From the NCBI RefSeq assembly GCF_030814215.1, contig NZ_JAUSUT010000001.1:868001-932000 (forward strand): a stretch of DNA of 64,000 bases, written 5' to 3'. Below, piece by piece: positions 57,802-64,000 of this stretch (position 1 is its first letter; every line of letters begins with the position of its first letter). The translations under genes and the position numbers were made by a program. The notes under the pieces were generated by a model. The model worked only from the letters and a program-made list of their open reading frames with translations, was not told the DNA's origin and did no database searches. The DNA is from Amycolatopsis thermophila (lineage in GTDB: Bacteria > Actinomycetota > Actinomycetes > Mycobacteriales > Pseudonocardiaceae).

Positions 57802-59256
57802 CTACGCCGCGCGCTCGCCCTCGCGCCGGAAGGTGAGTGCCACCACGAACGTCAGGGCCGCGATGATCACCGAGGCGGTGAACGCCGACGTCATGCCGGT
57901 GACCATCACCTCGTGCGGCGAGCCGGTCGCGGTGCGGGTCACCGTGCCGAAGATCGTCACCAGGATGGCCAGCCCGAGCGTCGCGCCGGTCTGCTGCATC
58001 GTCTGCAGCACGCCACCCGCCGCACCCGCGTCCGACGCCGGCACGCTGCTCATGATGATCACGTTGAGCGGCGAGAACGCCAGCCCCATGCCGAGTCCCG
58101 TGAGGACCATCGGGCCGAGCAGGCTCGTCAGGTAGCCGCTGCCGACCTCCAACTGGGTCAGCCACGCCACCCCGGCCGTCATCGACAACGTCCCGGCCAG
58201 CGCGACCGGTTTCGGCCCGAACCGGGGCAGCAGCCGCGGGATGAACCGGCTCAGGACGAACACCAGCAGGGCCATCGGCAGGAACGCGAACCCCGTGCCC
58301 AGTGCGTTCATGCCCCGCACGTCCTGCAGGTACTGGGTGAGGAAGAAGAACATCGACATGCCGGCCATCGGCCCGAGGAAGAAGTTCGCGTAGGCCGCGG
58401 CGCGGTTGCGGTCGGTGAACAGGCGCAGCGGCAGCAGCGGCTGCGCGGTCCGGGTCTCGACGACGAGGAACACACCGATCAGCACCGCGCCGGCGATCAG
58501 CGAGGTGACCGTCAGCGGGTCGGTCCAGCCCGGGTCGGCGGCCCGGATGAACCCGTACACGAGCGCCGCGACGCCGACGGTGCCGGTCACCGCGCCGGGC
58601 AGGTCGAGCCGGGCGCGCTGCCGGGACGGCTCCACGACGTAACGGCTCGCGAGTGCGGCCACGACCAGCCCGAACGGCGCGTTGATGAACAGCACGGCCC
58701 GCCACGACAGCCACTCGGTGAGCAGCCCGCCGAGGATGAGGCCGACCGCGAACCCGGCGCTGGACATGCCGGAGAACAGGGCCAGCGCCCGCAGCCGGGC
58801 GCGCGGTTCGGTGATGGTGGTGGTGAGCAGGGCGAGCGTGCTGGGGCCCGCGGCGGCGGCGCCGAGGCCCTGCGCGATCCGGGCGACGATCAGCCAGGCG
58901 GCCGAGCCGGCCAGGCCGCCGGCGAGCGAGGCGACGGTGAACAGCAGGACACCGCCGACGAACATGCGCTTGCGGCCGAACAGGTCGCCGGCGCGTCCGC
59001 CGAGCAGCAGCAGGCCGCCGAAGACGAGGGTGTAGCTCGACATCACCCAGCTCAGCGAAGCCGCGGTGAACCCGAGATCCGCCTGGATCCGGGGCAGCGC
59101 GACGTTCATGACGGTGATGTCGAGGACGATCATCAGCTGGCAGGTGAGCAGGGTCGCCAGCACCACGCCGGGGCGTGGTCGCGCCGCGGTCGCGGCGACG
59201 GCCGTGCCGGACGCGGGCAGCGTTGTTCCAGGCAAGGGGGCTCCATCGGATTGCAC
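57802..59256 (-). CDS. MFS drug efflux transporter (DHA2, EmrB/QacA type)
   Basis: 484 aa from GTG 59256. Fourteen transmembrane helices. Hallmarks: LTCQLMIVLDITVMNVALPRI (helix 1, D-x-T-x-x-N-V-A-L-P), GGRAGDLFGRKRMFVGG (motif A), RIAQGLGAAAAGPSTLALL (motif B) and GFAVGLILGGLLTEWLSWRAVLF (motif C, antiporter signature). Proton-driven drug export is expected. The divergent TetR gene and three matching palindromes indicate local repression. The start is uncertain because a TACCTT sequence lies one base upstream; a promoter with an operator in its spacer is at 59,295-59,324. Confidence 0.9.
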   Translation of the reverse strand: MQSDGAPLPGTTLPASGTAVAATAARPRPGVVLATLLTCQLMIVLDITVMNVALPRIQADLGFTAASLSWVMSSYTLVFGGLLLLGGRAGDLFGRKRMFVGGVLLFTVASLAGGLAGSAAWLIVARIAQGLGAAAAGPSTLALLTTTITEPRARLRALALFSGMSSAGFAVGLILGGLLTEWLSWRAVLFINAPFGLVVAALASRYVVEPSRQRARLDLPGAVTGTVGVAALVYGFIRAADPGWTDPLTVTSLIAGAVLIGVFLVVETRTAQPLLPLRLFTDRNRAAAYANFFLGPMAGMSMFFFLTQYLQDVRGMNALGTGFAFLPMALLVFVLSRFIPRLLPRFGPKPVALAGTLSMTAGVAWLTQLEVGSGYLTSLLGPMVLTGLGMGLAFSPLNVIIMSSVPASDAGAAGGVLQTMQQTGATLGLAILVTIFGTVTRTATGSPHEVMVTGMTSAFTASVIIAALTFVVALTFRREGERAA

Positions 59257-59264
59257 GAAGGTAA

Positions 59265-59281
59265 GCGGACAGACTCTCCGC
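59265..59281. promoter_or_regulatory. TetR operator A
   Basis: GCGGACAGACTCTCCGC, an imperfect palindrome with the same layout as operators B and C (half-sites around GGAGA and TCTCC). It lies between the pump's -10 box and its GTG. Confidence 0.55.
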
Positions 59282-59294
59282 TTGACTACGAGCT

Positions 59295-59324
59295 AGCATA
59301 TGGAGAACGTCTCCGGTTGCGCAA
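59295..59324 (-). promoter_or_regulatory. Promoter of the efflux gene
   Basis: Minus-strand -35 TTGCGC (59324-59319), 18-nt spacer, -10 TATGCT (59300-59295). Operator B lies inside the spacer. Confidence 0.45.
59302..59314. promoter_or_regulatory. TetR operator B
   Basis: GGAGAACGTCTCC, 5-bp perfect arms with a 3-nt centre, extended ATGGAGAACGTCTCCGG (59300-59316). It occupies the pump promoter spacer; its centre is 35 bp from operator A and 31 bp from operator C. Confidence 0.65.
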
Positions 59325-59330
59325 GTGTAT

Positions 59331-59347
59331 CCGGAGAATGTGTCCGG
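59331..59347. promoter_or_regulatory. TetR operator C
   Basis: CCGGAGAATGTGTCCGG, arms CCGGA/TCCGG, located just upstream of the TetR ribosome site. Aligned with A and B the consensus is CGGAGA-N3-T-N-TCCGG. Confidence 0.6.
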
Positions 59348-59363
59348 TTTTGAGGTGAGGCGC

Positions 59364-59921
59364 ATGATGGCACGGCCGATGCGGGCGGACGCGCGGCGCA
59401 ACTACGAGCGCATCCTGAGCACGGCGCGGGAAGCGTTCGCCGAGCGCGGCCCCGAGGCGCCGCTGGACGACATCGCGCGGAAGGCGTGCGTCGGCGCGGG
59501 CACCCTCTACCGGCACTTCCCCAACCGCGAGGCCCTGATCGAGGCCGTCTACCGCGACGACATCGAGCGCCTCAGCTCGTGGGCGCACGAACTGCTGGAA
59601 CAGCACGAGCCGGCGAAGGCGCTGGAGCTGTGGATGCGTGAGCAGGTCGCGTTCGTGCTGCACAAGCGCGGGGTGGCCGCGTCGCTGAAGGCCGCGATGG
59701 ATCGCGACTCGGAGACGTTCGCCCTCGGCAAGACGATGATGAACGAAGCGGCGGCGGAGCTGCTCACGCGCGCCCAGGAGGCGGGCGCGGTGCGCCCGGA
59801 CCTGAAGCCGCGCGATCTGCTGCTGCTCGGGCACGGAGTGGGGGTCGCGGCGGAGGGCAGTGACGAGACGGCCGAGCGCCTGATCACCGTGGTGCTGGAC
59901 GGTTTGCGTCCGCCGGCCTGA
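59364..59921 (+). CDS. TetR family repressor of the efflux pump
   Basis: 185 aa from ATG 59364 (ATG 59367 equally possible); GAGGTGAGG lies 4-12 nt upstream. Helix-turn-helix: RRNYERILSTAREAFAERG then APLDDIARKACVGAGTLYRHFPNREALIEAVY. The ligand domain (LEQHEPAKALELWMREQVAF, RDSETFALGKTMMNEAAAEL, LLLGHGVGVAAEG) is typical of drug-pump TetRs. Three related palindromes fill the 107-bp divergent spacer, consistent with repression of both genes and release by the pump substrate. Confidence 0.9.
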   Translation: MMARPMRADARRNYERILSTAREAFAERGPEAPLDDIARKACVGAGTLYRHFPNREALIEAVYRDDIERLSSWAHELLEQHEPAKALELWMREQVAFVLHKRGVAASLKAAMDRDSETFALGKTMMNEAAAELLTRAQEAGAVRPDLKPRDLLLLGHGVGVAAEGSDETAERLITVVLDGLRPPA

Positions 59922-60008
59922 ACCGCCGCGCGCACTGCGTCCGGGCCCGGATCGGCGGAGGGACTCACGAGACTGCGGAGGTTCTGCGCACTGTTGTGCT
60001 GACCTGGT

Positions 60009-61133
60009 TCAGCCGATGGCGATCGCCAGCGGGACGAGTTGCTCGGCGGGCGTCAGGGAGCCGTGTTGGCCGATCAGGGCCGACTCCACCGGCTCGGCAG
60101 TGCGTCGCAGCATGCCGAAGTCCTCGCGGGCGGCCGCGACCACGTCGCCGAACCGCGGGCGCACCCGGTCGCTCACCCGCGGCCCGAACCAGCCCGCCGC
60201 GATCGCCTCGTCGCGGCGCGCCACCCAGGCCCGCTCCCCCAGCGTCGACCGCCACGCGGCCAGCACGTCGTCCTCCGCGCCGGCCTCCGTGTAGACGTGG
60301 CGCACCCGCGGGTCGCCGCCCAATGCGCGCACGCCCGACCGCAGCGCGGGCGTCGCGTCGATGTCGATCACGTTGCCGGCCAGCGCGACCATGCCGTGGT
60401 CGGCCACCACGGCCAACACCCGCCCGGCGGGCAGACCGTCCACGATGGACTCCACGAGCCGGTCGACCTGCCGCAGCTGCATGACCCACGCCGCAGATCC
60501 CGGCCCGTAGCGGTGGCCGAGCTCGTCGAGCTGACCGTGGTAGGAGTAGCAGAACCCGCGCGACGACTCCAGCGCGCGCAACGTTTCCGCGGCCACGTCC
60601 CCCATCGCGTGGACACCGCGGTAGATGCCGCCCCGCTGCACGGCCTTCGTCAGCGGCGACTTCGCGAACTTGGCCTCGGCCACCACCACCGCCTCGACAC
60701 CGGCCGCCGTGGCCCGCTCGAAGGTCGTCGGCAGCGGCTGCACCTCGCGTGGGTCCAGGTCCAGCTCGGCGCGGTCGGGATGGCGCCGCCAGGTCAGCGC
60801 GTTGAGCACCCCGCAGCCCGGCACCTCGAACGTGTACCCGGCCATGCCGTGCTCCCCGGACGCCAGCCCGGTCCCGATCGCGGCCAGGCCGGCGACCGTC
60901 GTCGACGGGCACCCGACGGTGAGCGTCCCCTTCGCGAGCTCGGCCAGCACGGGCGCGTCGCCGGCGTGGTCGCGCAGCAGGCCGGCTCCCAGCCCGTCGA
61001 TCAGCAGCACGCAGGCCGCCGCGGACTCCGGCAGGTCCAGCGTGTTCACGCAGCCGGGGACGCCCAGCGTCGCGAGCACGGACGGCACCACCTCGGCGAG
61101 GTGCCCCTCGCCGGACAGCGTTGGCAGCTCCAC
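60009..61133 (-). CDS. Alkaline phosphatase superfamily nucleotide pyrophosphatase/phosphodiesterase
   Basis: 374 aa from GTG 61133. An NPP-like hydrolase: ACVLLIDGLGAGLLRDH (first metal Asp), GCPSTTVAGLAAIGTGL with the nucleophile Ser/Thr (PSTT), HGMAGYTFEVPG, HGQLDELGHRYGPGS (metal Asp and His), and VLAVVADHGMVAL with the Asp-His metal pair. The two-metal site is complete. No signal peptide, so it acts in the cytoplasm. Substrate unknown. Divergent from the FmdB-like gene 57 nt away. Confidence 0.88.
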   Translation of the reverse strand: MELPTLSGEGHLAEVVPSVLATLGVPGCVNTLDLPESAAACVLLIDGLGAGLLRDHAGDAPVLAELAKGTLTVGCPSTTVAGLAAIGTGLASGEHGMAGYTFEVPGCGVLNALTWRRHPDRAELDLDPREVQPLPTTFERATAAGVEAVVVAEAKFAKSPLTKAVQRGGIYRGVHAMGDVAAETLRALESSRGFCYSYHGQLDELGHRYGPGSAAWVMQLRQVDRLVESIVDGLPAGRVLAVVADHGMVALAGNVIDIDATPALRSGVRALGGDPRVRHVYTEAGAEDDVLAAWRSTLGERAWVARRDEAIAAGWFGPRVSDRVRPRFGDVVAAAREDFGMLRRTAEPVESALIGQHGSLTPAEQLVPLAIAIG

Positions 61134-61178
61134 CCGGCCAGCTTGGCAGGAAGGTGGCTCTCCGCGCACCCGGTACCG

Positions 61179-61184
61179 GATAAT
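61179..61184 (+). promoter_or_regulatory. -10 box of the FmdB-like gene, leaderless spacing
   Basis: GATAAT (61179-61184), 6 nt before ATG 61191; the best match to TATAAT in this set. Confidence 0.45.
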
Positions 61185-61190
61185 GGCGAC

Positions 61191-61397
61191 ATGCCGACCT
61201 ACGCCTACCGCTGTCGCGAATGCACCGGCACCTTCGAGGTGAACCGGCCGATGAGCGAGTCGAGCGCGCCCGCGACCTGCCCGGAGGGGCACACGGACAC
61301 GGTCAAGCTGCTCACCACCGTCGCGCTGACCGGCTCGGCCGCCGGCGCACCGGCGGGCGGTGGCTGCTGCGGCGGGGCCTGCGGCTGCGGTCACTGA
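61191..61397 (+). CDS. FmdB-like zinc-ribbon protein, 68 aa
   Basis: MPTYAYRCRECTGTFEVNRP carries the CxxC knuckle of the FmdB/CxxC_CXXC regulatory-protein family; ATCPEGHTDTVKLLTTVALTG supplies the second ligand pair (here C-x-x-x-H rather than C-x-x-C). The C-terminus is Gly- and Cys-rich (GGGCCGGACGCGH), five or more cysteines that could bind another metal. Role unknown; small FmdB-like proteins are common in actinobacteria. Confidence 0.8.
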   Translation: MPTYAYRCRECTGTFEVNRPMSESSAPATCPEGHTDTVKLLTTVALTGSAAGAPAGGGCCGGACGCGH

Positions 61398-61412
61398 CCG
61401 TGCGAGCGGGGC

Positions 61413-62090
61413 TCAGGCGGGTTCGCCGAAGTTGTCCTGCACCAGCTCCTGCACCACGCGCAGCGCTTCGGCCGCCTGGGCACCGCCCGCGCGCACCTCG
61501 ATCCGGTCGCCCTTGCGCGCGCCGAGCGCCATGAGCGCCAGCACGCTGTGCGCGTCGGCCTCCTGGTCCCCGAGCCGGACGGTCACCTCGGCCTCCAGGC
61601 CGGCCAGGCTGCGCGCCAGCACCGCCGCGGGCCGGGCGTGCAGGCCCACCTCGTTGGTCAGGGTCAGCTCGACGCTGTCCGTGGCCGGTTCGGCGGTCGA
61701 CGGACCAAGATCGGCCGGGGCACCCGCGGCGGCCGCGGCCTCCAGCACGGCGGCGCGGTCGCCACCGCCCTGGGCGGCCACGGCCGCGGCGACCGTGCCC
61801 TCCACCAGTGGCGCGTCGACCACGACGGCCGCCTCCGGATCGGCCAGCGACTCCACCGCGAGCTCGGCCGTCATCTGCGCGCTGCCCAGGTCGTAGAGCA
61901 GCACGACGCCCGAGCCGGAGTCGGCCCGCTGGACGGCGGCGACGACCGAGTCGTAGTCCGTGCCGACCCCGCCGTCGGGCAACCCGCCCGCCGGCACGAT
62001 CGTGACGTCCGGCGCCATCTGGCCGGCGACCTCGGCGAGCCCCTCGGCGAGCTTGGCGCTGTGCGACACCAGGACCAGGCCGACGCTCAT
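61413..62090 (-). CDS. dhaM: Dihydroxyacetone kinase phosphotransfer subunit DhaM, HPr-fused
   Basis: 225 aa. Residues 1-125 form an EIIA-Man-like domain; the phosphorylated histidine is His10 in LVLVSHSAKLAEG, and VVLLYDLGSAQMTAE follows. Residues 135-225 form an HPr domain with His151 in NEVGLHARPAAVLA and the regulatory-helix segment ADAHSVLALMALGARKGD. Fusion of EIIA and HPr without an EI domain is a known DhaM variant; EI must come from elsewhere. It passes phosphate to DhaL-bound ADP. Overlaps dhaL by 4 nt. Confidence 0.95.
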   Translation of the reverse strand: MSVGLVLVSHSAKLAEGLAEVAGQMAPDVTIVPAGGLPDGGVGTDYDSVVAAVQRADSGSGVVLLYDLGSAQMTAELAVESLADPEAAVVVDAPLVEGTVAAAVAAQGGGDRAAVLEAAAAAGAPADLGPSTAEPATDSVELTLTNEVGLHARPAAVLARSLAGLEAEVTVRLGDQEADAHSVLALMALGARKGDRIEVRAGGAQAAEALRVVQELVQDNFGEPA

Positions 62091-62710
62091 CGGGCTGCCT
62101 TCGCGAACGCCTCGAGCAGCAGCGCCGTCGACCGCGCGCCCGGGTCGAGGTGACCCGCGCTGCGCTCACCGAGGTAGGACGCCCGTCCCTTCCGGGCCAC
62201 CAGGTCCACAGTGGACCCCGCTCCGCTCGTGGCTCCCTCCGCGGCCGCGGACAGCACCGCCGCCACATCCGAGCCGCCGGCCTTCTCCGCCGCCGCGACC
62301 GCGGGCAGCAGCGCGTCGACCATCGTCTTGTCGCCCTCGACCGCCTTCCCGCGCGCCTGCACACCTTCCAGCCCGGCTCGCAGCGCGGCGACGACCTCCG
62401 CCGCGCCGAGCTCCGGCTGGTTGGCGACCACCGTCGAAGCACGCAGGAAAGCCGTGCCGTACAACGGTCCCGCCGCGCCACCGACCTTCGAGATGAGGGT
62501 GGTCGCGGCCAGCTTCAGCACCGCGCCGGGTGTGTCCGGCACACCACCGTCCAACGCGGCCACGATGGCCTGGAAGCCGCGGTTCATGTTCTCGCCGTGG
62601 TCACCGTCGCCGATCGCCCGGTCGAGTTCGATCAGCTCGGTGCGGTGCTCGGCGATCGCGGCCGCGGCGCCCCGCAACGCGTTCGCGACGCCCTCCGGCG
62701 TGCATCCCAT
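62087..62710 (-). CDS. dhaL: Dihydroxyacetone kinase ADP-binding subunit DhaL
   Basis: 207 aa. The nucleotide-metal motif is LIELDRAIGDGDHGENMNRG with Asp30, Asp35 and Asp37; SKVGGAAGPLYGTAFLRAS and ARGKAVEGDKTMVDALLPAV are the family's other signatures, and RKGRASYLGERSAGHLDPGA ends the ADP cap. It phosphorylates DHA bound on DhaK using phosphate from DhaM. Between dhaK (3-nt gap) and dhaM (4-nt overlap). Confidence 0.96.
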   Translation of the reverse strand: MGCTPEGVANALRGAAAAIAEHRTELIELDRAIGDGDHGENMNRGFQAIVAALDGGVPDTPGAVLKLAATTLISKVGGAAGPLYGTAFLRASTVVANQPELGAAEVVAALRAGLEGVQARGKAVEGDKTMVDALLPAVAAAEKAGGSDVAAVLSAAAEGATSGAGSTVDLVARKGRASYLGERSAGHLDPGARSTALLLEAFAKAAR

Positions 62711-62713
62711 GTG

Positions 62714-63715
62714 TCAGGCCTTCCAGCGCAGTGCGGCGGTGTTCACCGGCGCGTCCCACAGTTCCGTCAGCTCGTCGTCGAGCCTGAGCAGGGTCAGGCT
62801 CATGCCCTGCATCTCCAGGCTGGTGATGTAGGGACCGACCAGCCGGCGCTCGACCATGATGCCGCGATCGGCCAGCAGCCGCTCGGCGATGCCGTGCGCC
62901 AGGTACAGCTCGACCAGCGGGGTGCCGCCCATCGAGTTGGTGAACAGCAGCACCCGGTCGCCCCGCTCGAACGGCAGGTCCTCGACGATCGCGCCGACCA
63001 TGCGCGCGACCAGCTCGTCGGCGGGCTCGGCCTTGATCCGTTCCCGGCCCGGCTCGCCGTGGATGCCGATGCCGAACTCGATCTCGTCGGCGCCGAGGTC
63101 GAAGCTGGGCTCGCCGACGTGCGGCACGGTCGGCGCGGTGAGCGCGACGCCGATCGAACGGACCTGCCCGATGACCTTGCGTGCCAGCGCTTCCACGGCG
63201 TCCAGCGAGTCGCCGCGCTCAGCCGCCGCCCCGGTGAGCTTCTCCAGCAGCACGGTGCCACCGACGCCCCGGCGGCCGGCGGTGTAGGTCGAGTCCGCCA
63301 CCGCCACGTCGTCGTCGATCACCACGCTGCGCACGTCGAGGTCCTCGGCCGCGGCCAGCTCACCCGCGGTTTCGAAGTTCAGCACGTCACCGGTGTAGTT
63401 CTTGACGATCAGCAGCGCACCGGCCTCCCCGGTGGTCGCCTGGATCGCGGCCTGCACGGCGTCCGGGGTGGGCGAGGTGAACACCGCGCCGGGCACGGCC
63501 GCGTCCAGCATGCCCACGCCGACGAAACCGCCGTGGAGCGGTTCGTGACCGGAGCCGCCGCCGGAGATGACCGCGACCTTCCCGGCCACGGGCGCGTCGG
63601 CGCGGACGACCACGTTCGGGTCCTCCTGCACCCGCAGGACGTCCGCGTGCGCGGCCGCCAGCCCGCGCAGCGACTCGGTGACGACGTCGGCCGGATCGTT
63701 GATGATCTTCTTCAT
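62714..63715 (-). CDS. dhaK: Dihydroxyacetone kinase substrate-binding subunit DhaK
   Basis: 333 aa from ATG 63715. Binds dihydroxyacetone covalently through His219 in FGIGIHGEPGRER. VISGGGSGHEPLHGGFVGVG and IVKNYTGDVLNFETAGELA are the substrate-site loops; FTNSMGGTPLVELYLAHG is in the C-terminal domain. First of dhaK-dhaL-dhaM, converting DHA to DHA-phosphate with phosphate from PEP through the PTS. Confidence 0.96.
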   Translation of the reverse strand: MKKIINDPADVVTESLRGLAAAHADVLRVQEDPNVVVRADAPVAGKVAVISGGGSGHEPLHGGFVGVGMLDAAVPGAVFTSPTPDAVQAAIQATTGEAGALLIVKNYTGDVLNFETAGELAAAEDLDVRSVVIDDDVAVADSTYTAGRRGVGGTVLLEKLTGAAAERGDSLDAVEALARKVIGQVRSIGVALTAPTVPHVGEPSFDLGADEIEFGIGIHGEPGRERIKAEPADELVARMVGAIVEDLPFERGDRVLLFTNSMGGTPLVELYLAHGIAERLLADRGIMVERRLVGPYITSLEMQGMSLTLLRLDDELTELWDAPVNTAALRWKA

Positions 63716-63750
63716 GCCCGCCTCCTGACTCCGTTGTCGCCCTCTTCCTA

Positions 63751-64000
63751 TCAGGACTTCGGCAGCTTGGGCAGGATCGTCTCGACGATCCGCCGCGCCT
63801 TTCCGCACGAGTCGTCCGCAGCGGCGTCGTCGTGGTAGTTGTCGTACTCGAACTTGACGATCTCGCCCTCGCCGTCACCGGTCCGGCGGTGCGTCCACGC
63901 GATCGTGCAGCGGGCGCCCGCGTTGGTCTCCTTCTTCTGGTAGGCGGTGACGCCACCGGCCAGGCTGACCGCCGTCCCGTCCTCGCCCTCCTCGGGCTCG
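63751..64000 (-). CDS. Hypothetical protein, C-terminal 82 residues only
   Basis: The frame enters from beyond the window and ends with TGA at 63753-63751. Visible residues: EPEEGEDGTAVSLAGGVTAY, QKKETNAGARCTIAWTHRRT, GDGEGEIVKFEYDNYHDDAAA and SCGKARRIVETILPKLPKS. A pair of Cys residues flanks an alternating beta strand, the style of exported DUF3558-like or kinase-extracellular domains. Too little for a family call. Confidence 0.6.
   Translation of the reverse strand, partial: EPEEGEDGTAVSLAGGVTAYQKKETNAGARCTIAWTHRRTGDGEGEIVKFEYDNYHDDAAADDSCGKARRIVETILPKLPKS

Overview
The window is high-GC DNA (GTG starts are common, genes overlap by 4 nt, and spacers contain long GC-rich hairpins) from an actinobacterium. 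Gene order and content point to the Pseudonocardiaceae, with an Amycolatopsis-like genome most likely; this is an inference from gene content, not a database match. Both ends cut a gene. There is no phage, insertion sequence, rRNA, tRNA or CRISPR array. Much of the window is conserved core chromosome that I recognise from the Mycobacterium tuberculosis gene order, with lineage-specific genes placed between the core genes.

Region by region. (1) 1-9.2 kb: an acyl-CoA N-acyltransferase, etfA/etfB, a DegV protein, then methyltransferase, GH57 branching enzyme and GT4 glucosyltransferase. This matches the Rv3027c-Rv3032 order and suggests synthesis of a methylated glucan (MGLP-like). (2) 9.2-12.4 kb: a GNAT, an NTF2-like protein and its divergent TetR regulator with two operators, followed by 1.5 kb of tandem repeats. 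(3) 12.4-18.5 kb: a secreted trypsin-like protease, the glyoxylate shunt genes aceB and aceA, and the divergent regulator ramB. (4) 18.5-29.9 kb: a DGPF/ECF42 sigma pair with a matching promoter motif, a hexapeptide acyltransferase and a nucleoside hydrolase that share an 11-bp divergent promoter, a frameshifted metallo-hydrolase, a MarR/ABC exporter operon, an SDR and envelope proteins. (5) 29.9-35.0 kb: bcp, a GntR regulator and a four-gene overlapping operon (MHS transporter, pxpA, pxpB, pxpC) for 5-oxoproline use. (6) 35.0-50.2 kb: rdgB, rph, an Rv1339-like phosphodiesterase, murI, rhomboid, cysM-cysO-mec, a P1 peptidase, a DUF2017 protein, clpS, pncB and dinG. This is the Rv1341-Rv1329c block, with additions: a truncated haemoglobin, a second ClpS-like protein, nicotinamidase, a KDPG-type aldolase, a prenyl-synthase remnant and a secreted protein. 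(7) 50.2-64 kb: a 46-bp minisatellite, OsmC, a PTH2-like protein, serB and ctaD (Rv3042c/Rv3043c order), a kinase-like protein, a hydrolase, a GNAT, an MFS pump with a divergent TetR and three operators, a phosphodiesterase, an FmdB-like protein and the dhaK-dhaL-dhaM operon.

Functional themes are acetate/fatty-acid carbon use (etfAB, aceAB/ramB), NAD salvage (pncA/pncB), carrier-protein cysteine synthesis (cysM/cysO/mec), N-degron proteolysis (two ClpS-like proteins), dihydroxyacetone phosphorylation and drug efflux. Around nineteen genes have a TANNNT-type -10 box 6-8 nt before the start codon, so many are probably transcribed without a leader.

No complete undescribed defence or biosynthetic system stands out. 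The best candidates for new biology are: tandem repeats that copy the last codons and stop of the neighbouring gene; the second ClpS-like protein with an altered pocket; CysO with two residues after its diglycine; the interlocked divergent leaderless promoter at 21,045-21,055; and several decayed genes.
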